From Modestobacter sp. VKM Ac-2985 (GTDB lineage: Bacteria > Actinomycetota > Actinomycetes > Mycobacteriales > Geodermatophilaceae): 64,000 bases of DNA. Below the pieces are notes generated by a model. It was not told the DNA's origin and did no database searches. It worked only from the letters and a program-made list of their open reading frames with translations. The translations under genes were made by a program, and so were the position numbers. Where the stretch lies: positions 310,001 to 374,000 of the forward strand of contig NZ_JAPVBI010000001.1 of assembly GCF_026967925.1 (NCBI RefSeq), given 5' to 3'. Each line of letters opens with the position of its first letter. Within the stretch, counting starts at the first letter, position 1. Below, one piece after another: positions 35,731 through 44,938 of the stretch.

Positions 35731-36386
35731 ACGACTGGTCCCGGATCGCCCCGCAGCTGGTCGACGCCACCGGCGAGACGCTCTACATGGTGGGCGTCGC
35801 CACCGCGCTGACCGTGCTGCTCGGCGTGCCCCTCGGCGTGCTGCTCACCATCACCGCGCCCGGGGCGCTCGCCCCGCACCCGCTGGTGAACCGGCTGCTC
35901 GGCCTGGTGGTCAACCTCGGCCGCTCGCTGCCCTTCATCATCCTGCTGGTCCTGGTCGCCCCGGTCACCCGCGGCATCGTCGGCACCACCATCGGCTCGA
36001 CGGCGACGATCGTGCCGCTGACCATCGGCGCCGTCCCGTTCCTGGCCCGCCTCGTCGAGACCAGCCTGCGCGAGGTGGCGCACGGCAAGGTCGAGGCGAC
36101 CCTGGCGATGGGCGCGCGGCGCCGCGACGTCGTCCGCACCGTGCTGCTGCCCGAGGCGCTGCCGTCGCTGGTCGCCGGCGTCACCGTGACCGTGGTGGCG
36201 CTGATCAGCTACTCGGCCATGGCCGGGGCGATCGGCGGCGGCGGGCTGGGCGACTTCGCCATCCGCTACGGCTACCAGCAGTTCCGCACCGACATCACGT
36301 TGGCGACCGTCGTCCTGCTGCTCGTGGTGGTGCAGCTCCTGCAGTGGGCCGGCGACCGCTGGGCCCGCCGGCTCGCCACCTCCTGA
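35727..36386 (+). CDS. metI: Methionine ABC transporter permease
   Basis: A 219-residue permease with five to six helices. GETLYMVGVATALTVLLGVP opens it, and the coupling motif region reads EVAHGKVEATLAMGARRRDV. YSAMAGAIGGGGLGDFAIRY is the conserved MetI end block. The GTG overlaps the metN stop. Confidence 0.94.
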   Translation: MNDWSRIAPQLVDATGETLYMVGVATALTVLLGVPLGVLLTITAPGALAPHPLVNRLLGLVVNLGRSLPFIILLVLVAPVTRGIVGTTIGSTATIVPLTIGAVPFLARLVETSLREVAHGKVEATLAMGARRRDVVRTVLLPEALPSLVAGVTVTVVALISYSAMAGAIGGGGLGDFAIRYGYQQFRTDITLATVVLLLVVVQLLQWAGDRWARRLATS

Positions 36387-36424
36387 CCGTCCGTCCCCCG
36401 TTCCACGAGGAGAGAGAACTGATC

Positions 36425-37246
36425 ATGCGTTCGAAGAGCCCCCTGGCCGTTGCGGCCGCCGCTGCGACCGCCCTCGTCCTGAGCGCCTGCGGCGGGGGCA
36501 GCGCCGAGCTGTCCGCCGAGGACGAGCCGTTGCAGGTCGGTGCCTCGCCGGTCCCGCACGCGGAGATCCTGCGCTACATCGACGACGAGCTGGCCGACGA
36601 CGCCGGCCTGGACCTCGAGGTCGTCGAGTTCACCGACTACGTCCAGCCCAACGTCGCCCTGGACGACGGGTCGATCGACGCCAACTACTTCCAGACCATC
36701 CCCTACCTGGAGGAGCAGGAGGCCAACGCCGGCTACGACTTCACCGCCCTGGAGCCGGTGCACATCGAGCCGCTGGGCATCTACTCCGAGTCGCTGACCG
36801 ACCTCGCCGCCCTGCCGGACGGCGCGACGGTGGCGATCCCCAACGACCCGACCAACGCCGGTCGGGCGCTCCGGCTGCTGGCCGCCAACGACCTGATCAC
36901 GCTGGCCGACACCGGGGATGCCGCGCCCACCGCGCTGGACGTCGAGGGCAACCCGAAGGACCTGCAGATCACCGAGGTCGAGGCGGCGCAGCTGCCCCGG
37001 TCGCTCGTCGACGTCGACGCCGCGGTGATCAACGGCAACTACGCGATCGACGCCGACCTGGTGCCGGCCGAGGACGCGCTGGCCCTGGAGGAGGCGGAGG
37101 GCAACCCCAACGCCAACCTGCTGGTCGTGCGCGCCGGCACCGAGGACGACGAGCGGATCGGCCAGCTGGAGGAGCTGCTGCACTCCGACGAGGTGCGGAC
37201 CTTCATCGAGGAGAACTACGAGGGCGCGGTCATCCCCGCCTTCTGA
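36425..37246 (+). CDS. metQ: Methionine-binding lipoprotein
   Basis: A 273-residue lipoprotein with lipobox LSAC at about residue 20. QVGASPVPHAEILRYI and VEFTDYVQPNVALDDGSIDA, then NYFQTIPYLEEQ, form the NLPA/MetQ ligand-binding pattern. GIYSESLTDLAALPDGATVA and IPNDPTNAGRALRLL complete it. It follows GAGGAGAGAG. It delivers methionine to MetNI. Confidence 0.94.
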   Translation: MRSKSPLAVAAAAATALVLSACGGGSAELSAEDEPLQVGASPVPHAEILRYIDDELADDAGLDLEVVEFTDYVQPNVALDDGSIDANYFQTIPYLEEQEANAGYDFTALEPVHIEPLGIYSESLTDLAALPDGATVAIPNDPTNAGRALRLLAANDLITLADTGDAAPTALDVEGNPKDLQITEVEAAQLPRSLVDVDAAVINGNYAIDADLVPAEDALALEEAEGNPNANLLVVRAGTEDDERIGQLEELLHSDEVRTFIEENYEGAVIPAF

Positions 37247-37251
37247 CCTCT

Positions 37252-37289
37252 TCCTCGTCCACCGAAATGGCCATTTCGGTGGACGAGGA
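37252..37289. terminator. TGGCCA-core palindrome, copy 3, between convergent metQ and Rieske genes
   Basis: Perfect 38-bp inverted repeat; the left half is TCCTCGTCCACCGAAATGG. It fills the 48-bp gap between two converging genes, where a two-way terminator is expected. Its outer arm CCTCGTCC/GGACGAGG is the same as in the nested hairpin at 27.9 kb. Confidence 0.85.
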
Positions 37290-37294
37290 GTGGG

Positions 37295-37648
37295 TCAGGG
37301 TTCGACGACGACGTCCGGGCCCCGCCGGACCGCCCGGCGCACCCGCAGCCGGACCACCTGGCCGAACCGCTTGACGAGGCCGGAGTAGCCGGGCGTGGGC
37401 CCGTGGTACCCGAGGAAGCCGCGCGGGCCGGAGACCATCTCCCCGGTGGACAGGTCGTAGCGGGCCTGGTGCCACGGGCAGACCAGGCAGCCCTCGGCGT
37501 CGACGTGGCCGTCGGCCAGGTCGGCGAGCTGGTGCCGGCAGCGGCGGGAGACCGCGGCCAGCCGGTCACCGGTGTTGGCCACCGCCCACTGGCCGGCGGG
37601 GCGCACAGCGCCCGGGGGGAGGTCGGCGGCGGGGACGCGGTCGGGCAC
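37295..37648 (-). CDS. Rieske [2Fe-2S] ferredoxin-like protein
   Basis: A 117-residue single Rieske domain: SRRCRHQLADLADG (CxH) and GCLVCPWHQARYDLSTGEMV (CxxH) supply the cluster ligands. It probably shuttles electrons to an oxygenase or acts as a small redox partner; no partner gene is adjacent. The GTG start follows AGGAGG. Confidence 0.9.
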   Translation of the reverse strand: MPDRVPAADLPPGAVRPAGQWAVANTGDRLAAVSRRCRHQLADLADGHVDAEGCLVCPWHQARYDLSTGEMVSGPRGFLGYHGPTPGYSGLVKRFGQVVRLRVRRAVRRGPDVVVEP

Positions 37649-37791
37649 GGGTCCTCCTGATCTGGGGCGGGCTGGTGTCGGGCGGTGCCCGAGCCCCTAC
37701 CCGGTGCAGCGGCGGGCAGACGTGGCGCGCCGAGGCCGTCGAACTGTCGGTGCCGGGTGGGACGGTCGGCCTCCCGACTCGAGGAGCAGTC

Positions 37792-38550
37792 ATGCCCACT
37801 CGTACGACACCCTGGCCCGCCGGCACCCCGTGCTGGGTCGACCTCGGCACCCCGGAACCGGACGCCGCCCGGGCCTTCTACACGGCGGTCCTCGACTGGA
37901 CCTACCGTGACCCGAGCCCCGGCTCCGACGGCCACCGCATGTGCCTCGAGGACGGGCAGGAGGTGGCCGGGCTCGGTCCGCTGCAGGACCCGGCCGGCCC
38001 GTCCCGGTGGACGACGTACTTCGCCACCGACGACGCCGACGCGACGGCCGCCCGGGTGGCCGCGGCCGGCGGCAGGGTGCTCGCCCCGCCGCGCCAGGCC
38101 GGTCCGGCCGGTCGGATGGCGATCGTCACCGACCCGCAGGGCAGCCCGTTCGGGCTCTGGCAGGCCGGCGCCACCATCGGGGTGGAGCTGTTCAACGAAC
38201 CCGGGGCGCTGGTCTGGAACGAGGCCGCCGTCGACGACCCGGCGGCGGCGCAGGAGTTCTACACGGCCGTCTTCGGCTTCGCCTGGGAGGAGGTCCCCGA
38301 CGCGGGTGGCTACTGCACCTTCGCCACCGGCGACGGCCCGCTGGGCGGGCTGAGCGGCGTGGTCGAGGGGCTGCCGCGGGGCTGGAGCACCTGCTTCGCG
38401 GTGGCCGACACCGATGCGGCGGTCGGGGCGGTCGAGTCCGGCGGCGGGAAGGTGCTCATGCCGGCCGAGGACACCCCGTTCGGCCGGTTCGCCGTCGTCA
38501 CGGACCCGTGGGGGGCGGTGTTCTCGGTGATGGAGGTCGCCGAGGAGTGA
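37792..38550 (+). CDS. Double VOC (glyoxalase/bleomycin-resistance) domain protein
   Basis: A 252-residue protein with two VOC domains. The first starts PCWVDLGTPEPDAARAFYTA and ends PQGSPFGLWQ. The second starts LVWNEAAVDDPAAAQEFYTA and ends VTDPWGAVFSVMEV. This resembles actinobacterial hydroxylase-like VOC pairs (CFP-30B type). Metal ligands of true glyoxalase I are not all evident, so the reaction is unknown. The ATG follows GAGGAG. Confidence 0.87.
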   Translation: MPTRTTPWPAGTPCWVDLGTPEPDAARAFYTAVLDWTYRDPSPGSDGHRMCLEDGQEVAGLGPLQDPAGPSRWTTYFATDDADATAARVAAAGGRVLAPPRQAGPAGRMAIVTDPQGSPFGLWQAGATIGVELFNEPGALVWNEAAVDDPAAAQEFYTAVFGFAWEEVPDAGGYCTFATGDGPLGGLSGVVEGLPRGWSTCFAVADTDAAVGAVESGGGKVLMPAEDTPFGRFAVVTDPWGAVFSVMEVAEE

Positions 38551-38657
38551 GACGCCGGGTCGGCGCGGCCACCGTCGCGGGGGCCGACCGGGGGCCGGCC
38601 AGCGGTGCCGGAGCCCTCGGCCACCCCCAGCACAGCGTGATCGGCGACGATGGACCC

Positions 38658-40727
38658 ATGCGTCTCCTCTCCCGGCTGCTCCTCCCGCTGGCGGCCGGCC
38701 TGCCCGCCGTCCTCCTGACCGCGGGTCCGGCCCTCGCCGTCGAGCCGTTCGCCCCGACCGAGCAGCTCGTCGACGAGGCCGACGTGCTCGACAGCGGTGA
38801 GGAGGGCGAGGTCGAATCGGCCCTGCAGGAGCTGCAGGCCGAGGACGGCACCCAGCTCTACGTCGTCTACGTCGACACCTTCGACGAGTTGTCGGGCCCC
38901 GAGTGGGCGGCCGAGGCCTTCGATGTGGCCGGTCTGGGCACCAACGAGGTGCTCTTCGCCGTCGCCACGGAGCAGGAGCGCGTCGGCTACTACGTCGGGC
39001 AGAGCTCTCCGGTGACGCAGTCCGGACTCGACTCCTTCGTGAGCACCGAGGTCGAGCCGTACCTGGCCGAAGGGGACTGGTCCGGCGCCGCGGTGACGCT
39101 GGCGGAGGGCATCCAGTCCGGAGACGGGGCCTCCGCGGGCAGCGCCGGCGGTGGTGACGGCGGTGGCGGAGCCCTCGCGGTGCTGGTCGGCATCGCCGTC
39201 GTCGGTGGGGGCGGCTACGCGCTGATGAAGAGCCGGCGGCGCAAGAAGCAGCAGGCAGCCGCCGCTCGCGCGGCGGAGGAGCGCGCCGCCGCCGAGGCCG
39301 CCGCCCGCGACCCGCACCACGGCACCTCCACCGAGCAGTTGACCTTCCGGGCCAGCCAGGAGCTGCTCGACCTCGACGAGGCGGTCAAGACCTCCGAGCT
39401 CGACCTGGCCTACGCGCGGTCGCAGTACGGCGAGCAGTCGGTCGCGGGCTTCCAGGACGCGCTGAGCCGGTCCAAGGCCGAGCTGTCCCAGGCGTTCGCC
39501 CTGCGCCAGGAACTGGACGACGAGTTCCCCGAGGACGAGCCCACCCAGCGGCGGATGCTCACCCAGCTGCTGCAGCTCACCGCCGCCGCCGATGCCCGGC
39601 TGGCCGAGCAGGCCGAGGCCTACGCCGAGTTGCGCCACCTGCAGGACTCCGCGCCCGAGACACTGGCCGGGCTGGCCCCGCTCATCCGAGGGGTCCGGGA
39701 GCGGATCCCGGCGGCCGAACGGGTCCTGGAGGACCTGCAGCAGCGCTACGCCCGGTCGGCCTGGTCGCCGGTCGCCGACAACGTGATCGAAGCGCGTACC
39801 CGCACCGACCTGGCCGAGCAGGCGGTGGCCTCCGGGCAGGCGGAGATCGACGAGGGTCGACCGGCCGGGGCGGTCCCGGCGATCCGGGCGGCCGAGGACG
39901 CGCTGGCGCAGAGCCGCACCCTGCTCGACGCCGTGGGCCGGCTCGCCGACGAACTGGCCGGCAGTGGCGCGCGGTACGACGAGGTACGGGCGGAGACCGA
40001 GCGGGACATCGCCGAGGCCCAGGCGATGCTGTCCCGCAACGTCGACACCCCGGGGCTGCGGGAGCAGCTGGCCCGGGCCGAGCGGGCGCTGGCCAGCAGC
40101 GCTGCGCAGCTGCAGCCGCGCGACGGCGAGCTGCCCGACCCGCTGGCCGTGGTCCGGCGGCTCGACGAGGCGGACCTGGCCCTGGAGGCGGCCCTGGAGC
40201 CGGCGCGTGACGTCCGGCAGCAGCAGGAACGGGCCGCGGCCCACCTGCAGCAGGCGATCCGCGCCGCCGACTCCTCGGTCGCCGTCGCCGGTGACTTCAT
40301 CTCCACCCGGCGCGGCGCCGTCGGGAGCCCCGCGCGCACCCGGCTGGCCGAGGCCGAACGCCACCTGGACGAGGCGTCGCGGTCCGCCGCGGCCGATCCG
40401 ATCACCGCGCTCCGGGAGGTCCAGCGCGCCGACGGCCTGGCCCGGCAGGCGCTGACCGCCGCCCAGCAGGACGTCGAGCAGTACATGGCCGGCGGCTACG
40501 GCGGGCGCCCCGGCTACGGCGCGGGCCCCCGGCGGGGGTACGGCGGCGGTGGCTTCGCCGGTGGCGTCGCCGGCGGGGTGGCCGGTGGCGTGCTGGGGAG
40601 CATCCTGCTCGGCGGTCTCGGCGGGGGCTACGGCGGTGGCTTCGGCGGCGGAGACGGCGGCGGTGGTGGCTTCGGCGGTGGCGGCGACTTCGGTGGCGGC
40701 GACTTCGGTGGCGGCGGGAGCTTCTGA
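38658..40727 (+). CDS. TPM-domain membrane protein with coiled coil and Gly-rich tail
   Basis: A 689-residue protein. The signal peptide ends GPALA (about 27). The extracellular TPM domain (about 30-155) holds VDEADVLDSGEEGEVESALQ and TNEVLFAVATEQERVGYYVG. A Gly spacer, one membrane helix (LAVLVGIAVVGGGGYAL) and a basic stop-transfer SRRRKKQQ follow. A long Ala/Glu-rich helical, coiled-coil-like region (about 200-605) lies in the cytoplasm. The last 85 residues are almost all glycine with Phe/Asp (FGGGDFGGG), around a short helix. TPM domains occur in membrane stress and photosystem II repair proteins; the function here is unknown. Confidence 0.85.
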   Translation: MRLLSRLLLPLAAGLPAVLLTAGPALAVEPFAPTEQLVDEADVLDSGEEGEVESALQELQAEDGTQLYVVYVDTFDELSGPEWAAEAFDVAGLGTNEVLFAVATEQERVGYYVGQSSPVTQSGLDSFVSTEVEPYLAEGDWSGAAVTLAEGIQSGDGASAGSAGGGDGGGGALAVLVGIAVVGGGGYALMKSRRRKKQQAAAARAAEERAAAEAAARDPHHGTSTEQLTFRASQELLDLDEAVKTSELDLAYARSQYGEQSVAGFQDALSRSKAELSQAFALRQELDDEFPEDEPTQRRMLTQLLQLTAAADARLAEQAEAYAELRHLQDSAPETLAGLAPLIRGVRERIPAAERVLEDLQQRYARSAWSPVADNVIEARTRTDLAEQAVASGQAEIDEGRPAGAVPAIRAAEDALAQSRTLLDAVGRLADELAGSGARYDEVRAETERDIAEAQAMLSRNVDTPGLREQLARAERALASSAAQLQPRDGELPDPLAVVRRLDEADLALEAALEPARDVRQQQERAAAHLQQAIRAADSSVAVAGDFISTRRGAVGSPARTRLAEAERHLDEASRSAAADPITALREVQRADGLARQALTAAQQDVEQYMAGGYGGRPGYGAGPRRGYGGGGFAGGVAGGVAGGVLGSILLGGLGGGYGGGFGGGDGGGGGFGGGGDFGGGDFGGGGSF

Positions 40728-40905
40728 CCTCTGGGCGACCCGTCCTCGGCCGGGTCGTTCGCCGGTCACAAGACCATCACGCCTTCACCCACCTGTCCCA
40801 CCCCGTGAGATGGATGTGTTAGTCATGCATCTCCACAAGCCACCGGCGGCTGCGGTGGCGCATCGTGGCGCCCGCGGACCGCCGCCCATGAGAACGAGGT
40901 AGCGG

Positions 40906-42549
40906 ATGAACTCCGTGTCCAGGAGCGGCCGGCGTGCGCTGGTCGCCACAGCGGGCATCACGGCGACGGCGCTGGCGCTGTCTGCGTGCGGCGGCGGCAG
41001 CGACGACGGGGACGGCGGCGGCTCGGGCGGCGGCGACTCGCTGATCGTCGGCACCACCGACAAGATCACCACGATCGACCCGGCCGGCTCGTACGACAAC
41101 GGCTCGTTCGCCGTGATGAACCAGGTCTACCCGTTCCTGATGAACACGCCGCTGGGCAGCCCCGACGTCGAGCCGGACATCGCCGAGTCGGCCGAGTTCA
41201 CCTCGCCCACCGAGTACACGGTGACGCTGAAGGACGGGCTGACGTTCGCCAACGGCAACGAGCTCACCGCCTCGGACGTGAAGTTCTCCTTCGACCGGAT
41301 GGTCGCGATCGACGACGAGAGCGGCCCGGCGTCGCTGCTCTACAACCTGGACAGCACCGAGGTCGTCGACGACACGACCGTGGTGTTCAACCTGGTCTCG
41401 CCCGATGACCAGGTGTTCCCGCAGATCCTCTCCAGCCCCGCCGGCCCGATCGTGGACGAGGACGTCTTCGCCGCCGACGCGCTGACCACGGACCAGGAGA
41501 TCGTCGAGGGCAACGCCTTCGCCGGCCCGTACGCGATCACCAACTACGACCAGAACAACCTCGTCTCCTACGAGGCGTTCGAGGGCTACGAGGGCCTGCT
41601 CGGTGCGCCGGCGACCGAGACGGTCAACGTCCGGTACTACGCCGACGCCTCGAACCTGAAGCTCGACGTCCAGGAGGGCAACATCGACGTCGCCTTCCGC
41701 AGCCTCACGGCGACCGACGTCGAGGACCTGCGCGGCGACGACTCCGTCAACGTCGTCGACGGCCCGGGCGGGGAGATCCGCTACATCACGTTCAACTTCA
41801 ACACCCAGCCCTACGGCGCCACCACCCCCGAGGCCGACCCGGCCAAGGCCCTCGCCGTCCGGCAGGCCGCGGCGCACCTGCTCGACCGCGAGGAGCTGGC
41901 CGACCAGGTCTACAAGGGCACCTACACGCCGCTGTACTCCTACGTGCCCGAGGGTCTGACCGGCGCCGTCGAGCCGCTGCTGGAGCAGTACGGCGACGGC
42001 TCGGGCGCCCCGGACGCCGAGGCGGCCGCGCAGGTGCTGCAGGCCGCGGGCGTGCAGACGCCGGTGGAGCTCAACCTGCAGTACTCCAACGACCACTACG
42101 GCCCGTCCTCGGGTGACGAGTACGCGCTGATCAAGGACCAGCTGGAGTCCAGCGGCCTGTTCACGGTCAACCTGCAGACCACCGAGTGGGTGCAGTACTC
42201 CGAGGACCGCACCGCCGACGTCTACCCGGCCTACCAGCTCGGCTGGTTCCCGGACTACTCCGACGCCGACAACTACCTGACGCCGTTCTTCCTGACGGAG
42301 AACTTCCTGGGCAACCACTACTCGGACGAGGCGGTGAACGACCTGATCCTGCAGCAGGCCACCACCGTCGACCCGGCCGAGCGCCAGGCGCTGATCGAGC
42401 AGATCCAGGGCGCGGTCGCCGAGGACCTGTCCACGCTGCCGTACCTGCAGGGTGCCCAGGTCGCCGTCACCGGGACCGACGTGCAGGGCGTCGAGGACAC
42501 CCTCGACGCGTCCTTCAAGTTCCGCTTCGGAGCCCTCAGCAAGGGCTGA
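40906..42549 (+). CDS. dppA: Dipeptide/oligopeptide ABC transporter substrate-binding lipoprotein
   Basis: A 547-residue SBP_bac_5 protein. A twin-Arg-like N-terminus (RSGRRALVATAG) leads to the lipobox LSAC at about residue 28, then a Gly/Asp linker. The mature domain has TVTLKDGLTFANGNELTASD and VKFSFDRM, the hallmark of the family. YQLGWFPDYSDADNYLTPFF lies late. It binds peptides, or in some relatives nickel or sugars, outside the cell for the DppBC channel. Confidence 0.9.
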   Translation: MNSVSRSGRRALVATAGITATALALSACGGGSDDGDGGGSGGGDSLIVGTTDKITTIDPAGSYDNGSFAVMNQVYPFLMNTPLGSPDVEPDIAESAEFTSPTEYTVTLKDGLTFANGNELTASDVKFSFDRMVAIDDESGPASLLYNLDSTEVVDDTTVVFNLVSPDDQVFPQILSSPAGPIVDEDVFAADALTTDQEIVEGNAFAGPYAITNYDQNNLVSYEAFEGYEGLLGAPATETVNVRYYADASNLKLDVQEGNIDVAFRSLTATDVEDLRGDDSVNVVDGPGGEIRYITFNFNTQPYGATTPEADPAKALAVRQAAAHLLDREELADQVYKGTYTPLYSYVPEGLTGAVEPLLEQYGDGSGAPDAEAAAQVLQAAGVQTPVELNLQYSNDHYGPSSGDEYALIKDQLESSGLFTVNLQTTEWVQYSEDRTADVYPAYQLGWFPDYSDADNYLTPFFLTENFLGNHYSDEAVNDLILQQATTVDPAERQALIEQIQGAVAEDLSTLPYLQGAQVAVTGTDVQGVEDTLDASFKFRFGALSKG

Positions 42550-42568
42550 CCGAGCCCGGAGCACACCG

Positions 42569-42603
42569 CCCCGGGCGACCCGCCCTCCGTGGGTCGCCCG
42601 GGG
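42569..42603 (+). terminator. 13-bp hairpin between binding-protein and permease genes
   Basis: CCCCGGGCGACCC (42569-42581) and GGGTCGCCCGGGG (42591-42603) pair perfectly with a 9-nt loop. It is well placed to protect the 3' end of the dppA mRNA and lower expression of the following permeases. A similar hairpin lies at 54373-54403. Confidence 0.75.
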
Positions 42604-42639
42604 CACCGGCATGTCCGTCGCCACCGCAGGCTGGGAGAG

Positions 42640-43749
42640 ATGACCACCACCACGACCGAACGCACCGGGAGCACGGCCGACCCCGCCGGCGACCCCGACC
42701 CGGCGCCCCGGCGCCGGCGGAAGGGCAGCGGGGGGCTGGGCAGCTACCTGCTGGTCCGGTTCCTGCTGATCTTCCCGACCATCTTCATCCTGGTCACGAC
42801 CGTCTTCTTCCTGATGCGGGCCACCGGCGACCCGATCACCGCTGCGCTCGGCGGGCGGCTGCCGGCCGACCAGCTGGCCGAGCGGGTCCGGGAGGCCGGC
42901 TACGACCGGCCGCTGATGACCCAGTACCTCGAGTACCTGGGCAACCTGGTGCAGGGCGACTTCGGCACCACCCTCAGCGACCGGCGTCCGGTCCTGGAGG
43001 TGCTGACCACCTTCGGCATCGCCACGCTGGAGCTCACGGTCTACGCGCTGATCGTGGCGTTCATCGTCGGGATCCCGCTGGGCATGGTGGCCGCCTACTT
43101 CCGGGACCGTTTCCCCGACGCCGTCCTGCGGGTCTTCGCGATCCTCTGCTACGCCACGCCGGTCTTCTTCGCCGGTCTGCTGCTCAAGCTCGTCTTCGCC
43201 TCCGGACTGGGCTGGCTGCCGGTCGCCGGCCGGGCTTCCACCGGCACGGAGATCGAGCTGCAGTTCCTGGACAACCCGACCGGCTTCTACCTGATCGACG
43301 CGATCCAGACCGGCGACTGGGAGATCATCAGCGACGTCCTGGCGCACGCCGTCCTGCCCGCCATCGCCCTGGGCCTGCTCACCGCCGGGATCTTCCTGCG
43401 GCTGGTGCGCACCAACGTGATCGGCACGCTGGGCACCGGCTACGTGGAGGCCGCCCGCTCCCGAGGTGTCGCGGAGTCGCGGCTGCTGCGCAAGCACGCC
43501 TACCGCCCCGCGCTGATCCCGATCATCACCGTCATCGGCCTGCAGATCGCGATCCTGCTGGTCGGCGCCGTCCTCACCGAGACGACGTTCGAGTGGAAGG
43601 GCCTGGGCTTCCAGCTGGCCGAGTACCTGCAGGCCCGCGACTTCGTGGCGGTGCAGGGCATCGTCGTGCTGCTGGCGGTCATCGTGGCCGTGACCAACTT
43701 CCTCGTCGACATCATCGCTGCGCTCATCGACCCCCGGGTGAGGTACTGA
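42640..43749 (+). CDS. dppB: Dipeptide-type ABC transporter permease 1
   Basis: A 369-residue permease. LGSYLLVRFLLIFPTIFILV is the usual DppB first helix, VQGDFGTTLSDRRPVLEVL follows the DppB loop, and the coupling loop is GYVEAARSRGVAESRLLRKH. A basic/acidic N-terminal tail of about 35 residues is extra. I chose the ATG after GGGAGAG. It ends two bases before the next start. Confidence 0.92.
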   Translation: MTTTTTERTGSTADPAGDPDPAPRRRRKGSGGLGSYLLVRFLLIFPTIFILVTTVFFLMRATGDPITAALGGRLPADQLAERVREAGYDRPLMTQYLEYLGNLVQGDFGTTLSDRRPVLEVLTTFGIATLELTVYALIVAFIVGIPLGMVAAYFRDRFPDAVLRVFAILCYATPVFFAGLLLKLVFASGLGWLPVAGRASTGTEIELQFLDNPTGFYLIDAIQTGDWEIISDVLAHAVLPAIALGLLTAGIFLRLVRTNVIGTLGTGYVEAARSRGVAESRLLRKHAYRPALIPIITVIGLQIAILLVGAVLTETTFEWKGLGFQLAEYLQARDFVAVQGIVVLLAVIVAVTNFLVDIIAALIDPRVRY

Positions 43750-43750
43750 C

Positions 43751-44938
43751 ATGGCCACGGCGACCTCCGTGCCCACCGCGGCCGTCGAGCCCGGGACGGC
43801 GCCGGCCCGCCGGCGCCGCTCCTGGCGCCGGCTGCCGATCGTCCACCAGCTGCGGCAGAGCGTCGGCCTGCAGCGCGGCATGCTCGTGGCCGGGCTGGTG
43901 CTGATGGGCGTCTTCCTGCTCACCGCGCTGTTCGCGCCGCTGCTGGCGCCGTACGAGTACGGCCAGCTCCGCGACGCCGACGGCCTGTTCGGGGCCCAGC
44001 AGCCACCGTCGGGTGACCACCTGCTCGGCACGACCGTGGGCGGGTACGACGTGCTGTCCCGGGTGATCTGGGGCTCGCGGACGGCGCTCTACGTGATCGT
44101 CGTCGCCCTCCTGCTGTCGATCGTCGCCGGCGTGCTGCTCGGGCTGGTCTCCGGCTACTTCGGCGGCTGGCTCGACCGGGTGCTCGTCGTCATCGCCGAC
44201 GCGATCTACGCCTTCCCGGCGCTGCTGCTGGCGATCATCGTGGCGATCGTGATCAGCGGCGGCCAGTCCAGCCTGTGGGGCGGCATCCTGGCTGCGGCCA
44301 TCTCGATCGTCGTGGTGTTCATCCCGCAGTACTTCCGGGTGGTCCGGGCCGAGACGGTGCGGATCAAGGCCGAGGCGTTCGTCGAGTCCGCCCGGGTCAT
44401 CGGCGCCAGCAACCGCCGGATCATGCTCCGGCACGTGCTGCGCAACGCCACCCGCACGCTGCCGCTCATCCTCACGCTGAACGCCTCCGAGGCGATCCTC
44501 ACCCTCGCCGGCCTGGGCTTCCTCGGGTTCGGCATCGAGGCCACCGAGGCTGCCGAGTGGGGCTACGACCTGCAGCAGTCGCTGTCCGACGTGACCAGCG
44601 GCATCTGGTGGACCTCGCTGTTCCCCGGCCTGGCGATCGTGCTGGTGGTCCTCGGCCTGACGCTGGTCGGGGAGAGCCTCAACGACCTGGCCGACCCGCG
44701 GCTGCGCACCCGCCGCCGGGTGGCCGACCAGGAGCCGGCGGAGGAGGGCGAGGTCGCCGCCGTCCCCGGCGGCGCGCTGACCAGGGGACCGGCGGGCGTC
44801 GGTGGCCTGGGGGTCACCGTGGCCGGCGAACGACCCGGGACGCCGGCCTCGGCCGGTGCCACCGGTGCCGAGCCCGCCGAGGGGCAGGGAGCCGGGCCGG
44901 ACGTGACCGGCCGGGACGGAGGAGGGACCAGCTCATGA
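43751..44938 (+). CDS. dppC: Dipeptide-type ABC transporter permease 2 with C-terminal extension
   Basis: A 395-residue permease. HLLGTTVGGYDVLSRVIWGS is the DppC signature, and FVESARVIGASNRRIMLRHV the coupling loop. LTLVGESLNDLADPRLRTRR ends the normal protein. About 75 further residues rich in Gly, Ala and Glu follow, which other DppC proteins lack. The stop overlaps the ATPase start. Confidence 0.92.
   Translation: MATATSVPTAAVEPGTAPARRRRSWRRLPIVHQLRQSVGLQRGMLVAGLVLMGVFLLTALFAPLLAPYEYGQLRDADGLFGAQQPPSGDHLLGTTVGGYDVLSRVIWGSRTALYVIVVALLLSIVAGVLLGLVSGYFGGWLDRVLVVIADAIYAFPALLLAIIVAIVISGGQSSLWGGILAAAISIVVVFIPQYFRVVRAETVRIKAEAFVESARVIGASNRRIMLRHVLRNATRTLPLILTLNASEAILTLAGLGFLGFGIEATEAAEWGYDLQQSLSDVTSGIWWTSLFPGLAIVLVVLGLTLVGESLNDLADPRLRTRRRVADQEPAEEGEVAAVPGGALTRGPAGVGGLGVTVAGERPGTPASAGATGAEPAEGQGAGPDVTGRDGGGTSS

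Noticed and set aside
40819-44031. Open frame of more than 1,000 codons antisense to the dpp genes
   Set aside because: The composition is Val/Gly/Arg/His-rich without motifs, and the plus-strand genes are complete and recognisable.
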